Assembly (NCBI RefSeq): GCF_013141695.1
Contig: NZ_WHNY01000026.1
Span: 372,001 to 436,000 of the forward strand
DNA: 64,000 nucleotides
Origin: Paenibacillus plantarum
GTDB taxonomy: Bacteria > Bacillota > Bacilli > Paenibacillales > NBRC-103111
Direction: 5' to 3'
The translations under genes were made by a program, and so were the position numbers. Positions 44,870-57,879 of this stretch are shown in pieces (position 1 is the stretch's first letter; the number at the start of each line of letters is the position of its first letter). Below the pieces are notes generated by a model. That model saw only the letters and a program-made list of their open reading frames with translations, had not been told where the DNA came from and ran no database searches.

Positions 44870-45685
44870 ATGAATGCTATCCATATCGTAACAGCCATTA
44901 GTGATGAATATTGCAGGCATTTAGCTGTCATGCTGCGTTCGTTATTCGAACATAAGAAATTGGATTACAACGTACATTTATATATTCTGAACAGCGGACT
45001 CTCCGAGAGAGTGACGAATACGTTAAATGATGCCACTCAGGACTATCCTTTGCAGATTCACTATGTCCTTGTCGACCGGTCCATGTATAAGGGATTAGTC
45101 GAGCAGCCGCATATTAGTTTGGAAGCTTATTTCCGTATTCACATCCCCGAATTGTTAAGTCAGGATGTAAAGAAAGTGATCTATATCGATCCGGATACGA
45201 TTATCAAGGAAAATATTTATGATCTGTGGAATATCGACATAAGCGATTATTATTTGGGTGCCGTAGAATGGGCGTTCGGAGACAATCGGATGAGCATATT
45301 GTCCATCCCGGAACAATATGGGTATTTTAATGCAGGCGTCTTGCTTATCAATCTCGAGAAGTGGAGAAAAGAAAACGTTGCGCAGCGCGTTTGGGATTTC
45401 TTGAACAACAATCCTGACAAAATACGACATATGGACCAAGACGCATTGAATGCGATATTGTATGATAGTCGGCTTTCGCTCGATCCCAAATGGAACTATA
45501 CAACAGGTCATCTGTTACTACTACGTTTGGATATCGCCCCTGCGATCATTCATTTCAGTGGCCCACGGAAACCTTGGACTCAGGGGCATCCGCTGGAAGA
45601 GGAATATTTTAACTATCTGAAAAAAATGAAGTGGGATTATGATCTATTGTTTGGGCTTAAATTGCCCGCTCCCGTCCAATCCTAG
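44870..45685 (+). CDS. GT8-family glycosyltransferase
   Basis: This 271-residue GT-A glycosyltransferase of family 8 begins IHIVTAISDEYCRHLAVMLR. The metal-binding DxD is in KVIYIDPDTIIKENIYDLW, and the C-terminal signature is HFSGPRKPWTQGHP. These retaining enzymes add glucose, galactose or galacturonate units. It is the second gene of a two-gene plus-strand unit with a BtrH-like protein. A long hairpin lies downstream, between it and the convergent propeller/GH78 gene. Confidence 0.93.
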   Translation: MNAIHIVTAISDEYCRHLAVMLRSLFEHKKLDYNVHLYILNSGLSERVTNTLNDATQDYPLQIHYVLVDRSMYKGLVEQPHISLEAYFRIHIPELLSQDVKKVIYIDPDTIIKENIYDLWNIDISDYYLGAVEWAFGDNRMSILSIPEQYGYFNAGVLLINLEKWRKENVAQRVWDFLNNNPDKIRHMDQDALNAILYDSRLSLDPKWNYTTGHLLLLRLDIAPAIIHFSGPRKPWTQGHPLEEEYFNYLKKMKWDYDLLFGLKLPAPVQS

Positions 45686-45707
45686 GTTTCAACAACAACA
45701 AAATCCA

Positions 45708-45748
45708 CCTTGCTTGCCAGATACCGATTCAATATCTGATAAGCAAGG
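45708..45748. terminator. Bidirectional hairpin between convergent GT8 and propeller/GH78 genes
   Basis: CCTTGCTT pairs with AAGCAAGG, and after a two-base internal loop CAGATA pairs with TATCTG around a nine-base loop. It sits in the 88-base gap where two convergent genes end. There is no good T-run, so termination efficiency is uncertain, but the position suits a shared terminator. Confidence 0.6.
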
Positions 45749-45773
45749 CGGATGCTCGCATTTGTAGCGGAAA

Positions 45774-48700
45774 TCACTCGACGATAATCACTTTTTGTTT
45801 GTAAAAAATAAAGCTGCCAGATCCAATCTCAAAAACCGCATCATTCAATTCGTCTCGAAGTTTTTTGACACCTCTCGGCCATACCGCCTGCTCATCTTGC
45901 CCGCAGATAGCTTTCGTCACGTACACGATCCCCTTGGCATTTGGCGGAATTGTCACGCTGATCGATAGCTCATCCTTCTCATCTCTCTCCCAGCGCACTC
46001 TCGCATACCCTGGACGCAGCTGCTGCCAAGCTTCTGCCCATTTCATATCACCCGGCATATAGGGCTTAATCATGATATTGTAACGATCCGTTTCTGTATC
46101 ATAGCGGAAATCTATACCTGCCAGACCCGTAAACAGCCATTCCTCCAGATGTCCCAGCATAAAGTGATTTTGCGACTTGCCTACTGTCGGTCCATCCCAC
46201 GCTTCGGTAAGCGTCGTGGCTCCATGCGCGATTTGATACCCGTAGCTTGGCTTCTCCGTAACTTGCGACATCCGGTGAATGACATCCGATCTGCCAGCCC
46301 GGCTAAGTGCAAGCAGCAGATAACGATAGCCTACATCGCCAGCTGTAGTCTGATAGCCGCGTTCGGAAATTTGCCGTACTAGCTTCTCAATCAGCACAGC
46401 TTGATGCTGCTCGGGAGCCAGTCCAATCGCGATCGGCATGGAAAGCGCAGTATCACTGCCAGTTGCGTAGCTGATTGCCTGTTCGTCCCAGTATTTCTCC
46501 TGAAATGCTGTTTGGATGGATGCGGTCAACTGCTCGTATTGCTGCACATCCGCTTGCTCGTGCAGCAATGCTGCTATTTTCTGCATGACAACGGACATAC
46601 CATAATAGATCGCTGTTTCTGTGAAAGGTATAGGCGTATTTTGCGAGTGTCCAGGTCCTGCCGGACCGATGTCATACCAGTCGCCCAGCCCCTCGGTGAT
46701 GATGTACCCCTCCGACTTTTCCGTTAGATATGCCAGATATCGCTTCATGCCCTGATAGTGTTTCTGAATCAAATTAATATTGCCATACCGTTGCAATACT
46801 TCCCAAGGGGTTAAGATATACGTTCCGCCCCAAGCCGTAGCGTCACGGAATATTTTCAGTGTTTCACCGAACTCGACATACTCCGGTGCGATCGTCGGCA
46901 CCATGCCATCGAGTAATTGGGCATCGGAGATGTCCTGCAGCACCTTCTTCAGCATCGCTTCAACATCGTAGTTGAACATAATTGAGGGTCCCATCAAATG
47001 AACTTGCTCTAACCAACCGAGCTTTTCTCGATGCGGGCAATCCGTGAATACACTCTTCGTATTGCTAAGTATCGCCATCGTGATCATTTCGTGAATCCGA
47101 TTAAGCAGTGGATCTGAGCACTCGAATCCTCCTGCGGTTTCTAGCTCAGGATACAGCATTTGTCCTTCAATGCCATACAACACCGGCAAGGAAGACTCTG
47201 CTTGGGAGCTGAAAGCTTCAGGAATTGCGCCTTCAATCATCACATAACGAAAGCCAGTATATGAAAACTTCGGACGCCATTCCTCCATACCGTTGCCACT
47301 TAAGATATAAATAAACTCGCTCGGGGACCCTGTCCACTTCTGATTAACCAAGCCGTCTTCCGTCATCAGTATTTCAGCACAAGTCAATACAACCTTCGAG
47401 CCCGCAATCCCGCTAACACGAATCTTCGGCCACCCGGAGAAGTTCTGGCCTAGATCCACCACGTATACGCCAGGTTTGGGATTGGAAATTGACTTAGGCT
47501 CGAATGTACGCATCACCTTAACCGGCGGAGCTGATTGCGCAATAAGTTTGCCTGAAGGCCCCTCGATCTCAACGGCAGGATACCATGAAGCAGCGTTCCC
47601 ATCTTCTCTCGTCGCGTCGTATTCTTCGCCGCCGTACATACAGGTAAACAGCAGTGGACTATGACTGGCTTGCCAGCTGCTGTCCGTACTGATCCTCTCG
47701 CATGCGCCGGTGACATATTCAATAACGATATCGGCCAAGCATGTAGGCGTACCGAACGAATCCTTAAACTTCACATATTTTCCGCCAGGAATGTGATAGA
47801 AGCCGTTCCCCAGCTCAATTTGAACGATATTTCCATCAGACTTCAGCTGCGACGTAATATCATAAGTCGTGTACAGAACGGTCCGGTCATAGTTCGTCCA
47901 GCCTGGATCAAGCTCATGATCGCCTATTTTCTTACCGTTCAATAGCAATTCATAATGCCCAAGCCCGCTTATATACACCCTCGCGCGTGTAACCTCATGA
48001 TCGACATTAAAGTGACGCCTAAAGCGGGACGCTCCTTTCGATTCCACGGTCACGTCCGGATTGGCGATCCACTTTCCCTGCCAGCTTCGACTGTCCAGCT
48101 GCCCCATTTCCCACCAGGCCACTACGCTGTCATACTGCGTCCCCGCTTCATCTTCAATGTTAACCTTCCAATAATACCTCTGCCTAGGCTGCAGCGCAGT
48201 ACCATGATAAGGAATAGCCGTATGATCACTGCTGCTGACCATTCCGCTGTCCCATGCATCCGAATCGCCATTCATCAGCCCTGCATAGCTCGTCGCAACC
48301 TGAATCCGATATGCCTTCTGCTGAAATGCCAGCGGCAATTGATCAAGGAACGACCAGCTCAAGCGGGGAGCCGTTTCATCTAGACCGATCGGACAAGGCC
48401 TGCCTTCTGTCCGCAGAGAACCAATCGCGAGCGGCAAGGACGTCGCAACTGCAATCGTGCGGAATTCGGGAAAAATATTACATGTCGCATCACCTTCCAT
48501 CGGGCGCCTACATGCAGTATAGAAATGATACAAGATCCCGTTATGGGTAATAACCGACGGTTTATGAGCAAACACGGAATCGATCGCATGACCTTCGCCA
48601 ATCCGAATGATCGGCTCGTCATATTTGCGCCAGTCCAGTAAATTATCCGACAGCGCAATCCCTTCCTGTGCCACTTTATAATTAAATCCAAAATAAAACA

Positions 48701-49423
48701 TCGTCCAGCGCGATCCGTCACGCAGCACACAAGGATCACTAACGAACCCGCTATCCCAAGCGTTCGGCGTTACTTGAAGAACCGGATTATGCGCATGGCG
48801 CGTCCAATGGACAAGATCCTTCGAAGTCGCTAGACCCGTCTGCTCGATCCAAGCGCCTTCATCTTTATCTTTTGCATTGTAAAATAAATAGAAAGTACCC
48901 TCATACTCCAACAGACATTCCTTATATAACCCGCCTTTCTCCCATTCCCCGCCATCCTCCGGCACGAGAATCGGATTCTCCAGGCGATGCCAGTTCATTA
49001 GGCTCTCGTCTTCTGTCCATGCAAGACCAATCTTGGCAGATCCCGCTTCGTAACCATCACCTGGATAAGAATGATAAGCTAACCAGTACTTGCCGTTCCA
49101 TTTCTTTAAATAGCCTGGACCTTGGATATCATTGTCACGTAACATCCATGTGCCTGCAATATTGCGAGAATCCCATCCGTTACCTTCTTCATCTCTGGTC
49201 AATATGATCGACAGATGCTGCCAATTCAGCAGATCGTCGCTTGTAGCCAATGCAGTCTGATATCCTGTTCCATCAAAACCGACATACATCATGTAAAATC
49301 GGTCATTGTGCCTAAACACAAACGGGCAATCTACGGCGTGGCTGTCAAATGCTTCTTTCGCACCTGATCCGACAAGCAAAGGCTTCTTCCATTTGTACGG
49401 TGTCAAACAACTAGAAATATCCA

Positions 49424-49424
<1 letters not shown>
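45774..49424 (-). CDS. Beta-propeller glycosidase plus GH78 alpha-L-rhamnosidase fusion
   Basis: This 1216-residue protein joins two enzymes. Residues 1 to about 335 form a five-bladed beta-propeller of the GH43/GH130 type, with repeated blades such as FRHNDRFYMMYVGFDGTGYQ, LATSKDLVHWTRHAHNPVL and VITHNGILYHFYTACRRP. From about 345 a complete GH78 rhamnosidase follows: PIGLDETAPRLSWSF, RARVYISGLGHYELLLNGKK and the barrel signature TDCPHREKLGWLEQVHLMG. The GH78 part is less like the enzyme at 9473-12097 than two copies would be. No signal peptide. ATG 49424 overlaps the GH2 stop by one base. Fusion suggests consecutive removal of two neighbouring sugars, one being rhamnose. Confidence 0.88.
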
Positions 49425-52555
<3,131 letters not shown>

Positions 52556-52596
52556 CTACTTCCTCCTAACATATAAGCTAGCTAATTCAGCAATTG

Positions 52597-54348
52597 TCAT
52601 GCCTCAGGTATTGAAAGCTTCAAGGTAAATGTCGTACCTTCGCCTTCGCGACTTTCAATCAGCATACACGTTTGTCCGCCGTAGAACGTACGAATACGTT
52701 CACTGACATTGTATAAACCGTGACCAGAATTCTCGGTCTGGAGAGCCTGTCGATCCAGCTCGTTGCCAAGCACGCCTCGAATCAATTCCAAACGTTCCTC
52801 CGAGATGCCCGGCCCATTGTCGGAGACACTGATTAGGAGCTCAGCGTTTTCTCGTCTAACGACGATATCAATCACCCCAACCTTGCGAATGCGCCCGATG
52901 CCATGGTGGATGCAATTTTCCACTATTGGCTGCAAAATAAACCGCGGACAGCGAATATCGTCGATATTCGTTTGTATCTGGATGGAGAAGCGCAGCCGAT
53001 CCAACAAGCGCAGCTTATGCATATCGAAATAATGCTGAACATGATCGATTTCGTGCGTCAGAAACGTCTCGTTATCTCCCGAATTCAACGTGTATCGAAG
53101 AAGCCTGCCAAACGTATATATCGCATCGACCACTTCTTGATCGTTATTGATCTCTGCCAGCATACGAATTGATTCAAGTGTATTGTAAAGAAAATGAGGC
53201 TTGATCTGTGCTTGCAGCACAAGATATTCCGCCTCCTTCTTCATGAGTTCGGCTTTATGAACGGTATTTAGAAGATCATCAATGCGATGAACAAGTGAAT
53301 TGTAGGATCGGGTCAGAAAGTCGATTTCATCATTCGATGTTCCAACCTCGTAAGAGGTCAGCTTGTTTTCGTCCACATTTCTCATATGCTTTGCCAAACC
53401 AATAATTCGGCTAACAAGTGAGGAAGCCGTCGCGTAATAAATCCCCGTCAGCACAGCCAGTGATCCCAATAGCGAAAGCGCGAGAAAGAGCACCTTGGAC
53501 CGGATGTCGACGAATACTTCATCCATCTGACTGAAGAAGTAGAACGTCGTTGACAGCTCTGGGATCGACAACTTGTTCACAAGCGTCCTCTGCTTGCGCA
53601 AATAGGCGTAACCTTGATTGCTTTTTTCGGCCATATCTAGCAAGTTTGCTATCTCTTCGTCGTACAGCCCGATCCCACCGCTGTGGTAAACGGTTTCGCC
53701 TCCTTGCGCAATCACTACTTGCATGTTCTGATTGACATCGACCGCCTTGAGGAAATTTCGCAGCAACGAATCATTGGTTATAATCTCTAGCACAGCCAGC
53801 GGCTTCGTATAACTATTATTATAAACGCGTTGATAATAGCTCAGGTTCGGAAGTGCGGTGGTGTCGTCTCCACTACTGCGCAGCCAGACACCTTTATCTG
53901 CTTTCACATTGCCAAGCATTCCTAATGGCTTCTTATCCATTTCGTTAAGGTCCTCAAGTTCACCGGTGACCGTGTGGACCTCATGCATTATTTTATACAG
54001 CTTAATAGACGAAATCTCTTTATGATGCGATTGCGCATAGAAAAATAGGGGTCGAATGTCTTTGAGATAATTGTATACAGATTGTTGCTCAGAGGAATTA
54101 TAGCCACTAAGATAATCGATCAACTGCTGATTGTTCATGAACAGATCATGAATCGATTCCACCTGGTTCAGACTCGACCGGAACCCATCGCCAGCTTGAA
54201 TGATTAGCTTCTGCTTTCCTTCCGAAAACTCTGAGGTGACATCCATATAAAACTGATTGTACAAGTAAGCACCGAACACAATAATCGGCAAAATCACGAG
54301 CAGTAGGTATCCAAGTGCCATTTTCTTTACAATCCTAAAATTCTTCAT
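52597..54348 (-). CDS. YesM-type sensor histidine kinase
   Basis: This 583-residue membrane kinase starts with a transmembrane segment (KMALGYLLLVILPIIVFGAY) and an extracellular sensing domain of about 240 residues. A second span follows (LFLALSLLGSLAVLTGIYYA), then HAMP, the histidine box QAQIKPHFLYNTLESIRML, and the ATPase boxes IVENCIHHGIG and VSDNGPGIS. ATG 54348 is supported by AAAGGATGG; earlier starts are possible. No response regulator adjoins it. The AraC-type regulator at 20331-21107 is the only candidate partner in the window, and the promoters of both operons share a long conserved element. It probably senses the oligosaccharide or its binding protein. Confidence 0.92.
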   Translation of the reverse strand: MKNFRIVKKMALGYLLLVILPIIVFGAYLYNQFYMDVTSEFSEGKQKLIIQAGDGFRSSLNQVESIHDLFMNNQQLIDYLSGYNSSEQQSVYNYLKDIRPLFFYAQSHHKEISSIKLYKIMHEVHTVTGELEDLNEMDKKPLGMLGNVKADKGVWLRSSGDDTTALPNLSYYQRVYNNSYTKPLAVLEIITNDSLLRNFLKAVDVNQNMQVVIAQGGETVYHSGGIGLYDEEIANLLDMAEKSNQGYAYLRKQRTLVNKLSIPELSTTFYFFSQMDEVFVDIRSKVLFLALSLLGSLAVLTGIYYATASSLVSRIIGLAKHMRNVDENKLTSYEVGTSNDEIDFLTRSYNSLVHRIDDLLNTVHKAELMKKEAEYLVLQAQIKPHFLYNTLESIRMLAEINNDQEVVDAIYTFGRLLRYTLNSGDNETFLTHEIDHVQHYFDMHKLRLLDRLRFSIQIQTNIDDIRCPRFILQPIVENCIHHGIGRIRKVGVIDIVVRRENAELLISVSDNGPGISEERLELIRGVLGNELDRQALQTENSGHGLYNVSERIRTFYGGQTCMLIESREGEGTTFTLKLSIPEA

Positions 54349-54462
54349 TTCAACGGCCATCCTTTGCATCAAGCAGCCCGATTGAAGCGATGTCATTCTG
54401 GTATTGGCTCTTAATCCAATGTCTGACCATCCCTGAATTCCAATTGGACATTATACTTATAT

Positions 54463-54544
54463 TGTATAGATGTGCACTTGGGATGAATAGTGCTAAAAAC
54501 TTAAAAATCAACGAACATTATTAAGATCGCTGTAAGCGCAATCA
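54463..54544 (-). promoter_or_regulatory. Conserved promoter/operator element of sensor-kinase operon
   Basis: This is the second copy of the element at 28841-28922 with identical spacing of all blocks: a -10-like CTATACAAT, then ATGAATAGTG, AAAACTTAA, CATTaTTAAG and TGTAAGCGCAATCA on the plus strand. It lies about 115-200 bases before the kinase start, in the 169-base gap after the FGGY kinase. The two operons are therefore likely co-regulated. Confidence 0.8.
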
Positions 54545-54565
54545 ATAGATTCGTATTTGCAACGC

Positions 54566-56071
54566 TCAAGACTCATTCTTTCGCAATACCGAAACGACAG
54601 CTCTATTCCATCCTGCCCTGTACACATCCCGCAATTTCGGATCTATCAAGGGCGAATAGGTCTGATTAATCGATTTCTCAGTTTTTTTTACTTCCTCTAA
54701 TGAGGGCCAAAAACCGATGCCGACACCACCGATATACGCGGAACCCATAGGCGATAATTCAGCAACATCTGATTTAACAACTTTTTTGCCAAGCAGATTG
54801 GATTGGAATTGCATCAAACCTGCATTCTCAGATGCGCCACCATCAGCACGCAATTCTTGTAGTTCAACCCCTGTTTCACTCTCTATTAGATGAACAGCAT
54901 CATCGACCTGATAAGCGATACTTTCAAGCGCTGCCCGAATGATATGAGCTTTGGTTGTCCCTCGATTCATTCCAGTAATTGAAGCCCTAGCGTAAGAATC
55001 CCAATAGGGTGCTCCGAGCCCCACGAAGGCCGGTACTAAGTACACGCCTTCACTATCTGGCGCTTCTTGAAGTAATGCCTCCATTTCGTCGAAAGTACGG
55101 AATATTCCAAGATTATCGCGCACCCATGACAAGCTATCCCCTGAGGTGCGAATAACAGCCTCAACGGCATACGTTACTTTCCCTTCTATTCCCCAAGCGA
55201 TTGCACTTACCAATCCGTTCTCAGCTTGAACCGGTCTATGACCAACATTCATTAACACGGATGTCCCCGTGCCATAGGTCGCTTTAGCCATCCCAATATC
55301 GAAGCATTGATTTCCGAATAGGGCTGCTTGAGAGTCTCCAATGACGCCCGTGATGGGGATACGATTTTCGCCAAATAAAGTAGGGTCTTCTGTGTATCCG
55401 AAAATATCATCTGATGATTTAACCTCAGGAAGCAAGGTGATCGGAACCTCGAATAGGTTGCAAAGCTCTTCATCCCATTCTAGAGCATGAATATTAAATA
55501 GGGATGTACGGCTTGCATTTGTGTAATCCGTTGCATGCACGTTTCCTTCAGTCAACTTCCATATTAACCAGCTGTCCATGGTTCCAGCCCGAAGATGTCC
55601 GGCATCCAGCTTTTCCCGGATGCCCTCCACATGCCCAAGAATCCATCGCCATTTGGCAGCTGAGAAGTAGGGATCCAACATTAAGCCGGTTTTGGATCGT
55701 ACCTCATCCTCCGCACCTGCCGTCTTAAATGCTGCACACAGATCTGCTGTCCGTTGGCACTGCCATACAATGGCATGATAGACGGGAAGACCCGTCAAAC
55801 AGTCCCAAATGACAGCTGTTTCTCGCTGATTCGTAATCGTCATGGCGGCAATTTCCTCATAACCAATCCCAGCGGAGTTTATAGCTTCATGTGCTGAGCG
55901 TTTGACATTGTTATAAATCTCCATCGGATCTTGTTCAACCCAACCAGGACGTGGATAGAAGGTTGTGTGTGAAACCGTACTGCGCGTTATTATGGAACCC
56001 TCACGATCAACGATAAGTGCCTTCGTTCCAGATGTACTTTGGTCAATTGCCAGCATATATAATTTATTCAT
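54566..56071 (-). CDS. FGGY-family sugar kinase (glycerol kinase-like; candidate apulose kinase)
   Basis: This 501-residue FGGY kinase has the N-terminal phosphate loop MLAIDQSTSGTKALIVDREG, the substrate motif PGWVEQDPMEIYNN, and the glycerol-kinase-like block ATYGTGTSVLMNVGH. The C-terminal ATP motif includes LRADGGASENAGLMQFQ. Glycerol kinases have a similar overall pattern, but the neighbours here are a split transketolase and a sugar isomerase, with no glycerol uptake gene. In the described apiose route a FGGY kinase phosphorylates D-apulose before a split transketolase. AGGAGTAATTGT precedes ATG 56071. The family is sure; the substrate is inferred. Confidence 0.88.
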   Translation of the reverse strand: MNKLYMLAIDQSTSGTKALIVDREGSIITRSTVSHTTFYPRPGWVEQDPMEIYNNVKRSAHEAINSAGIGYEEIAAMTITNQRETAVIWDCLTGLPVYHAIVWQCQRTADLCAAFKTAGAEDEVRSKTGLMLDPYFSAAKWRWILGHVEGIREKLDAGHLRAGTMDSWLIWKLTEGNVHATDYTNASRTSLFNIHALEWDEELCNLFEVPITLLPEVKSSDDIFGYTEDPTLFGENRIPITGVIGDSQAALFGNQCFDIGMAKATYGTGTSVLMNVGHRPVQAENGLVSAIAWGIEGKVTYAVEAVIRTSGDSLSWVRDNLGIFRTFDEMEALLQEAPDSEGVYLVPAFVGLGAPYWDSYARASITGMNRGTTKAHIIRAALESIAYQVDDAVHLIESETGVELQELRADGGASENAGLMQFQSNLLGKKVVKSDVAELSPMGSAYIGGVGIGFWPSLEEVKKTEKSINQTYSPLIDPKLRDVYRAGWNRAVVSVLRKNES

Positions 56072-56075
56072 ACAA

Positions 56076-57017
56076 TTACTCCTGTTTACCGAGCATTTCT
56101 AACGCGATTTGCCTAAGATTGTTTTTGCTTATGCCATAATACTCGAATACTTCCGAACTTTTCCCAGCAATCGCTGGTTCATCTGGAATCCCGATAATAC
56201 GCATGTGAACCGGATGATTTTGAACAACGACTTCAGCTACAGCTGCACCTAGTCCACCAAGAACGCTGTGTTCTTCTACAGTGATAATATGTCCTGTTTC
56301 TTTGGCAGCTTGTATAATGGCTTGTTCATCCAGTGGTTTAATGGTGTGCATATTGATGACCCTGCAAGATACGCCAGCCTGCTTTAACGCTTCATGCGCA
56401 TCAAGTGCTACACGTACAGTTTCTCCAGCGGCAATGATGGTGATATCTGTTCCTTCTCGCATCCTTACGGACTTTCCGATAATAAATTCGTAATCGTGTG
56501 ATTCATACACATCTTCGACGGCATTACGGCCTATGCGAATGTAAACTCCGCCATTATGATTTACAAGCGCTTCTGTCATACGTTTTGTTTCATGTCGGTC
56601 AGCAGGCAAGATAACCGATAATCCTGGGATGGCACGTGCAACTGCAATATCCTGCACAGAATGGTGAGACATTCCCAATGCGCCATAACTAACTCCACCG
56701 CTAATACCAACCAGCTTTACATTGGTTCCCGAATAGGCTACGTCCACTTTGATCTGCTCAATGCTTCTCATACTCAGAAAGCAAGCCGGTGAAGTCACGA
56801 AGGGCTTTTTACCGCTGTGAGCTAGTCCTGCGGATATCCCTACGATATTTTGCTCTGCTATACCGACCTCAACGAATTGATCTGGGTATGCTTTAGCGAA
56901 AGGTGCCATGGCTGCTGATCCCCTTGAATCACTAGCAAGTACCATAATGTCACGATCATCTTTAGCAAGCTCGAGCAGTGTTTCACAAATGACTTGTCGG
57001 TTAGGGATTGTGTTCAT
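56076..57017 (-). CDS. Transketolase C-terminal subunit (candidate apulose-4-phosphate transketolase B)
   Basis: This 313-residue protein carries the pyrimidine-binding and C-terminal domains of a split transketolase. The cofactor glutamate region is FVEVGIAEQNIVGISAGLAH; then come YGALGMSHHSVQDIAVARA and the C-terminal ITVEEHSVLGGLGAAVAEV. It begins directly after the stop of the N-terminal subunit, so the two are translated as a pair. Beside an isomerase and a FGGY kinase, this matches the apulose-4-phosphate transketolase set, which yields dihydroxyacetone phosphate and xylulose-5-phosphate. A general pentose role is also possible. Confidence 0.92.
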   Translation of the reverse strand: MNTIPNRQVICETLLELAKDDRDIMVLASDSRGSAAMAPFAKAYPDQFVEVGIAEQNIVGISAGLAHSGKKPFVTSPACFLSMRSIEQIKVDVAYSGTNVKLVGISGGVSYGALGMSHHSVQDIAVARAIPGLSVILPADRHETKRMTEALVNHNGGVYIRIGRNAVEDVYESHDYEFIIGKSVRMREGTDITIIAAGETVRVALDAHEALKQAGVSCRVINMHTIKPLDEQAIIQAAKETGHIITVEEHSVLGGLGAAVAEVVVQNHPVHMRIIGIPDEPAIAGKSSEVFEYYGISKNNLRQIALEMLGKQE

Positions 57018-57863
57018 TTAACATACCTCCCCCTTCTGTTCAAACATTTCTAAAGCTGCAGTTAACTCTGCTAGCGCTCTCCCTAATTCTAACTCATTCG
57101 GTACATGATGATGCCAGTGAGGGACATTCTCCGCAAAGGAAACTCCCTTGCCTTTCACTGTATTCGCCATGACTAGTGTTGGCTTACCAGCTACTGCTGG
57201 AACTGCTGCAAATGTTTCAACCAAAGCATTCATATCATTGCCATCAATTGAAACAACATGCCAACCAAATGCTACCCATTTATCTTCAAGGGGGTCCAGC
57301 CCCATTACCTCTTCCGTTGACCCACTAATTTGCAACCGATTTCGGTCAATAATAGCAATTAAATTATCTAATTTATAATGTGCGCCTGCCATAGCTGCTT
57401 CCCAAACCGAACCTTCCGCTTGCTCACCATCCCCCATTAGGCAAAAAGTCCGATATGGCGCACCATCACGTTTAGCAGCAAGAGCCATTCCTACCCCGAC
57501 TGCCAAACCATGGCCAAGTGCACCTGTGTTCATCTCGATACCAGGTACTTTGTTATTCGGGTGACCAATAAGCTTCGTGCCAAATTGGCTGAATGTGGCA
57601 AGGTCTTCTCTTGGGAAAAAGCCTCGATCGGCAAGTATGGACCAAAGGGATTCTACGGAATGCCCTTTGCTTAAAATAAACCGATCCCTATCTTCCGCTT
57701 TTGGATTCTTAGGATCAATGTTCATAATGCGATAATATAAGGCAGTTAATATATCTGTATTGCTAAGTGAGCCGCCGGTATGGCCTGTTTTGGCAGTCGC
57801 AATCATTTGAAGTAAATCCATCCGGATATGTGTTGCTTTGGCCTGCAGCGCTTTGATTTCCAT
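57018..57863 (-). CDS. Transketolase N-terminal subunit (candidate apulose-4-phosphate transketolase A)
   Basis: This 281-residue thiamine-diphosphate-binding half of a split transketolase has AKTGHTGGSLSNTDILTALY near the start and the ThDP motif FCLMGDGEQAEGSVWEAAMA followed by NLIAIIDRNRLQ. I place the start at ATG 57863 because AAGGAGGAGGCAAAT precedes it; that site lies within the end of the isomerase gene, so the genes overlap slightly in their signals. The C-terminal subunit follows at once. Confidence 0.93.
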   Translation of the reverse strand: MEIKALQAKATHIRMDLLQMIATAKTGHTGGSLSNTDILTALYYRIMNIDPKNPKAEDRDRFILSKGHSVESLWSILADRGFFPREDLATFSQFGTKLIGHPNNKVPGIEMNTGALGHGLAVGVGMALAAKRDGAPYRTFCLMGDGEQAEGSVWEAAMAGAHYKLDNLIAIIDRNRLQISGSTEEVMGLDPLEDKWVAFGWHVVSIDGNDMNALVETFAAVPAVAGKPTLVMANTVKGKGVSFAENVPHWHHHVPNELELGRALAELTAALEMFEQKGEVC

Positions 57864-57879
57864 ATTTGCCTCCTCCTTC

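Noticed and set aside
54566..56071. Simple glycerol kinase (GlpK) assignment
   Set aside because: The motif pattern is glycerol-kinase-like, but there is no glycerol facilitator or dehydrogenase, and the neighbours are an isomerase and split transketolase. I keep the wider FGGY call.
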